From positions 930,001 through 994,000 of the forward strand of contig JAHCAY010000001.1 in assembly GCA_019634575.1 (NCBI GenBank): 64,000 bases of DNA. Direction: 5' to 3'. The notes under the pieces are model-generated. The model saw only the letters and a list, made by a program, of their open reading frames with translations, searched no databases and was not told the origin of the DNA. Below are positions 61,626 to 64,000 of this stretch, piece after piece; within the stretch, counting starts at the first letter, position 1, and every line of letters starts with the position of its first letter. The translations under genes and the position numbers were made by a program. The DNA comes from Candidatus Didemnitutus sp. (lineage in GTDB: Bacteria > Verrucomicrobiota > Verrucomicrobiia > Opitutales > Opitutaceae).

Positions 61626-62078
61626 TCAGAGGCCGATGCGGCGCATCATGTCGCCGAAGTTCTCGCCCGCCGTGGCGCGCTGCATGTCCTGCCAGCGCGA
61701 CGGGCTCATGATGTTGAAAGTGTCGCCCATGCCCACGAGCACCGCGTCCTTCGCGATGCCGGCATGGTTGAGCAGGTCGGCCGAGGCGCCGAAGCGACCC
61801 TGCTTGTCGAACGTGAACTGGAGCGCCGACGAAAAGATGCGCGCCTTCACCGCCTGCGCGTCGCGATCCGAGAGCTTCATCTCGCCGATCTGCGCGAGGA
61901 GTTTTTCAACCCGGGCCGGCGGTAGCACGGCGATGTAACCATCCGGGTGCGGCATGGCCAAAAACGTCTCCGCGTCCGTGTGAACCCAACGCCAGAGCGA
62001 CGGAATCGTGAGACGATTCTTGTCGTCGAGCGTGTGCTCAAAACGGCCGGAATAAACGGTTGTGCCTGACTGCGCCAT
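61626..62078 (-). CDS. mraZ: Transcriptional regulator MraZ
   Basis: A 150-residue AbrB/MraZ-fold protein with two repeats: YSGRFEHTLDDKNRLTIPSLWR and FTFDKQGRFGASADLLNHAG. MraZ forms ring-shaped oligomers and binds TGGG repeats in its own promoter, repressing the dcw operon. Such repeats are present at 62116-62150. The start at 62078 gives the usual N-terminus. It is the first gene of the dcw cluster. Confidence 0.96.
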   Translation of the reverse strand: MAQSGTTVYSGRFEHTLDDKNRLTIPSLWRWVHTDAETFLAMPHPDGYIAVLPPARVEKLLAQIGEMKLSDRDAQAVKARIFSSALQFTFDKQGRFGASADLLNHAGIAKDAVLVGMGDTFNIMSPSRWQDMQRATAGENFGDMMRRIGL

Positions 62079-62115
62079 GAAACGGGTGAAGTCCTGTGCG
62101 CTTCGTGTGGTGCGC

Positions 62116-62150
62116 CCCAGAACGCCCCATTTATCCCCATTTTCCTCCCA
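62116..62150 (-). promoter_or_regulatory. MraZ-binding boxes upstream of mraZ
   Basis: Four TGGG boxes on the minus strand (plus-strand CCCA at 62116-62119, 62126-62129, 62136-62139, 62147-62150) are spaced 10, 10 and 11 nt apart and lie 38-72 nt before the start codon. Regularly spaced TGGG direct repeats are the known MraZ target. Confidence 0.85.
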
Positions 62151-62186
62151 AACTACAAGTAAAAACCCACGTAGATTTCCCGAAAC

Positions 62187-62195
62187 TTATTCACA
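62187..62195 (+). promoter_or_regulatory. DnaA-box-like site near the dcw promoter
   Basis: TTATTCACA fits the TTATNCACA DnaA-box consensus exactly. It lies about 110 nt upstream of the mraZ start. A single box is weak evidence. Confidence 0.35.
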
Positions 62196-62451
62196 AACCC
62201 CTGACAGGCGCAAAGGTGGCGATGGCACGGCAGCCGGTCGCCACAGATCATGTTTTGATGTTAAAACGAAGCATCGCTCGACGTCCGAACTGGTGCCCTA
62301 CCGCGCTAATCGAAGCAAGACAGCGCGGTGCCACCGGCGCGTGACCAAGCATCCGCTCAGCCGCATCGGTGCCCCAACGGACACGTGCACTACGCAGCGG
62401 CACCACCGTCGTTTCACTCACCTCCGACGCGCGAGAGCGCCTCGGTTCGCG

Positions 62452-62844
62452 CTAGTGCGCCTCAGCCGCGGCAGCGGGCGCGTCGGGCAATTTGATCTTC
62501 AGCACCAGACGCGTCGGCTCCTGCGACTCGTCGGTGGTCACGACGATTTCCTTTTCCTGCAGCCCGCTGCGCTTGCCCACAGTGAAGAGCACATGCAGCA
62601 CGCCGCTCTCGCCCGCGCGAAAGTCACTCGCTGAAGGCCACGCTTCCGTGCATCCGCAGGAAGTGGTGACGCCGAGCAAGCGCACGGATCTCTTCGCCGT
62701 GTTCGTGAATTCGAATTTCGTGCGCACGAATTCCACGCCCGGATCCGCCACGAGAAACAATTCGGTTTTCTTCCATTCGAGCGCGCAGGTCGAAGTCACA
62801 CTAACCAGGAAGGACAATATCCAGGCGAGGATCCGATTTTTCAT
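62452..62844 (-). CDS. DUF1573-domain exported protein
   Basis: A 130-residue protein with a signal peptide (MKNRILAWILSFLVSVTSTC). The single DUF1573 domain shows the tell-tale TTSCGCTEAWPS and a later DFRAGESGVLHVLF. DUF1573 proteins are small, exported, immunoglobulin-like beta proteins of unknown role, abundant in Bacteroidetes and Verrucomicrobia. The start follows the stop of the upstream gene by one base, so the two are coupled. Confidence 0.88.
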   Translation of the reverse strand: MKNRILAWILSFLVSVTSTCALEWKKTELFLVADPGVEFVRTKFEFTNTAKRSVRLLGVTTSCGCTEAWPSASDFRAGESGVLHVLFTVGKRSGLQEKEIVVTTDESQEPTRLVLKIKLPDAPAAAAEAH

Positions 62845-62845
62845 G

Positions 62846-63859
62846 TCAGAGAGCGGAAGAAAGCCCGTCGAGCGCGCCCGCCGGCAGTGACAACCGCGCG
62901 GCGATCATCGCTCCGTAAGCGCGCTCGAGCCGCTCGACCTGCGCACGCTTGTCGCGATCCGACCCGGCGGCATTTTGCCACACAGCCTGAATCGACTCGA
63001 TCGCCTGCGCTCGCGTGATGGCCAGCCAACCCACGTTTTCGAGCGGCAGACCGTGACGCCGCAAATCATGCAGCGCCGTCTGCACCGCTGGCGCCTGGGT
63101 CGCGCTGAATTCCGCGAACCGCTCCGCGCCCAGCTGCGCCGCCAAATCAGTGTCGTCCGCCTGCGTCGTGCTGCGCTGGATCGCGAGAAATTCCGCTTCC
63201 GTCGGATCGAAACCGGCAAGCCGTTCCCGCAACGCAGCCGCAGCGGAATCGTTCCACTGACGATAAGTCGTTAATTCGGCGGGCGACAACACACGCTCCG
63301 CCGCATGCGCGAGCCAGTCCGCCCCGTCCGCCGGCTCGCCCGCGTGAGCGAGAATATCCGCCTCCAATCGCGCGCGCGACGCAGCCGAGAGGAAGCTCAA
63401 GTTCGGACCCGGACGGTCGGCGGCGAAAAAGCCCGGCAAACTCACGACCTCGCCATCCTCTCCGGAGAACAGTTCGCGCAGGACCTGATTCGCTTCGCCG
63501 GTCAGCTCCTGGATCATCGTCTCCCGCGCGCGCTGCAACGCGGCGAGCTCGCGTCCGTCGGATCCGGCCTCCCAGTAGTTGCCCGCGTAGCGCCGCTGCT
63601 CGAGGTCGAGTTCGCGCGATAGTTGTTCCTGCCGATACTGCGCACGAACGAACGCCACGAATTCGTGGCGCGAAAGTCCCGGTGCCGCTGCCGGTGCGAA
63701 CGCCATCGGCCGCGCGTCGAGCGGTCGCGGCTCATCGCCGCGAGCGACTGCGTGCGAAACAACATGAACCGGCCTCGGCATCGCGTTCGTCGCTCGCCAA
63801 AACAGCAGGCCAACGCCGAGCGCGCAGATCAGCAGCAGCAGATTCCTTGGCGTGAACAT
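62846..63859 (-). CDS. Unknown membrane-anchored, Ala-rich helical protein
   Basis: A 337-residue protein with a signal-anchor helix at residues 6-25 (NLLLLICALGVGLLFW). The rest is helical and rich in Ala, Arg and Glu, with QYRQEQLSRELDLEQRRYAGNYWEAG, then repeated segments such as LSPAELTTYRQWNDSAAAALRERLAGFDPTEAEF. The FDPTEAEFLAIQ pattern recurs in Verrucomicrobia proteins of unknown function. It is coupled to the DUF1573 gene. A 9-bp hairpin lies just before the start codon. Confidence 0.75.
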   Translation of the reverse strand: MFTPRNLLLLICALGVGLLFWRATNAMPRPVHVVSHAVARGDEPRPLDARPMAFAPAAAPGLSRHEFVAFVRAQYRQEQLSRELDLEQRRYAGNYWEAGSDGRELAALQRARETMIQELTGEANQVLRELFSGEDGEVVSLPGFFAADRPGPNLSFLSAASRARLEADILAHAGEPADGADWLAHAAERVLSPAELTTYRQWNDSAAAALRERLAGFDPTEAEFLAIQRSTTQADDTDLAAQLGAERFAEFSATQAPAVQTALHDLRRHGLPLENVGWLAITRAQAIESIQAVWQNAAGSDRDKRAQVERLERAYGAMIAARLSLPAGALDGLSSAL

Positions 63860-63866
63860 AGGGGCA

Positions 63867-63894
63867 GTCGCCAGCGAAAGGGGTAGCTGGCGAC
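63867..63894. promoter_or_regulatory. Hairpin immediately before the start of the gene at 62846-63859
   Basis: GTCGCCAGC (63867-63875) and GCTGGCGAC (63886-63894) form a perfect 9-bp stem 8 nt upstream of the ATG in the 5' untranslated region. A GTAG..CTAC pair lies at 63883-63907. It may be a repeat that by position affects translation. Confidence 0.4.
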
Positions 63895-63927
63895 GCGAGC
63901 ACCCTACCCGAGCGCGATCCGTCCCGC

Positions 63928-63973
63928 ATCCCTCTTTCGAGGTCGGGAATTTCCCTCCCCTCGGAAGAGGGAT
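63928..63973. repeat. 15-bp stem-loop near the right window edge
   Basis: ATCCCTCTTTCGAGG (63928-63942) and CCTCGGAAGAGGGAT (63959-63973) pair at 14 of 15 positions around a 16-nt loop. It could be the terminator of an unseen neighbour or another dispersed repeat. Confidence 0.45.
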
Positions 63974-64000
63974 GAGCCGGCGACATGTTCCCGCTACGCT

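Noticed and set aside
58298..61711. 1137-codon open frame on the plus strand opposite ftsI, ftsL and rsmH
   Set aside because: The minus-strand proteins are clearly FtsI, FtsL and RsmH. The plus frame is open only because codon third positions are nearly always G or C; its translation is repetitive Arg/Ala/Glu/Val sequence without domains.
1..64000. CRISPR array, tRNA or rRNA genes, prophage or IS element
   Set aside because: No regular direct repeats with unique spacers, no cloverleaf-like sequences with a recognisable T-loop, and no transposase, integrase or phage structural gene was seen.

Overview
The window is 64 kb of GC-rich, gene-dense bacterial chromosome. I infer a member of the Verrucomicrobiota, most likely an Opitutaceae relative. 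The reasons are a long division and cell-wall (dcw) cluster, a TonB-dependent receptor with a PTFTVS-type TonB box, an OpcA/Zwf pair, PilB-type ATPases carrying MshEN domains, and many short GTAG-headed hairpin repeats between genes. No rRNA, tRNA, CRISPR array, prophage or IS transposase was seen. The strong third-position GC bias leaves long empty reading frames opposite most real genes; these were left out.

Left part (1-22 kb). An opcA-like gene (cut by the window edge) and zwf open the window, followed by yraN and a GAF-domain PilB/GspE ATPase. At 6.1-10.4 kb is a two-gene defence locus: a single-chain MmeI-like (type IIL) restriction-modification enzyme whose specificity half looks compositionally foreign, followed by a Mrr-type nuclease. 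Next come a chemotaxis receptor, a run of small unknown genes with a VF530 gene and a duplicated fragment of it, a beta-lactamase-fold serine hydrolase, and an adjacent pair of membrane proteases (M48 and CPBP).

Middle part (22-43 kb). At 22-32 kb on the minus strand is an alginate-oligosaccharide utilisation locus: LacI regulator, SDR (probable DEH reductase), PL17 oligoalginate lyase, KdgF, MFS transporter, TonB-dependent receptor, and a BD-FAE-type esterase. A clean palindromic operator candidate precedes the SDR gene. It is followed by smc (with an unusual low-complexity insertion), a GT-C-like membrane protein, a DHA2 exporter, ypeA, a histidine phosphatase, and a second PilB-type ATPase coupled to a stand-alone MshEN-domain gene.

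Right part (43-62 kb). Nearly everything on the minus strand is the dcw cluster, transcribed mraZ-rsmH-ftsL-ftsI-murE-murF-mraY-LysM-ftsW-murG-murB-ddl-ftsQ-ftsA-ftsZ, then a small hydrolase and obgE. Several junctions overlap by 1-11 nt, implying translational coupling. murD and murC are missing from their usual places. A LysM lipoprotein and tiny open frames sit where murD would be. Four TGGG boxes at one-helical-turn spacing precede mraZ, the expected MraZ autoregulatory site. The window ends with a DUF1573 protein and an unknown membrane-anchored protein.

The most rewarding places for a second look are the mosaic type IIL enzyme with its Mrr neighbour, the REPIN-like repeats, the very small frames packed between dcw genes, and the operator palindromes around the alginate regulator.
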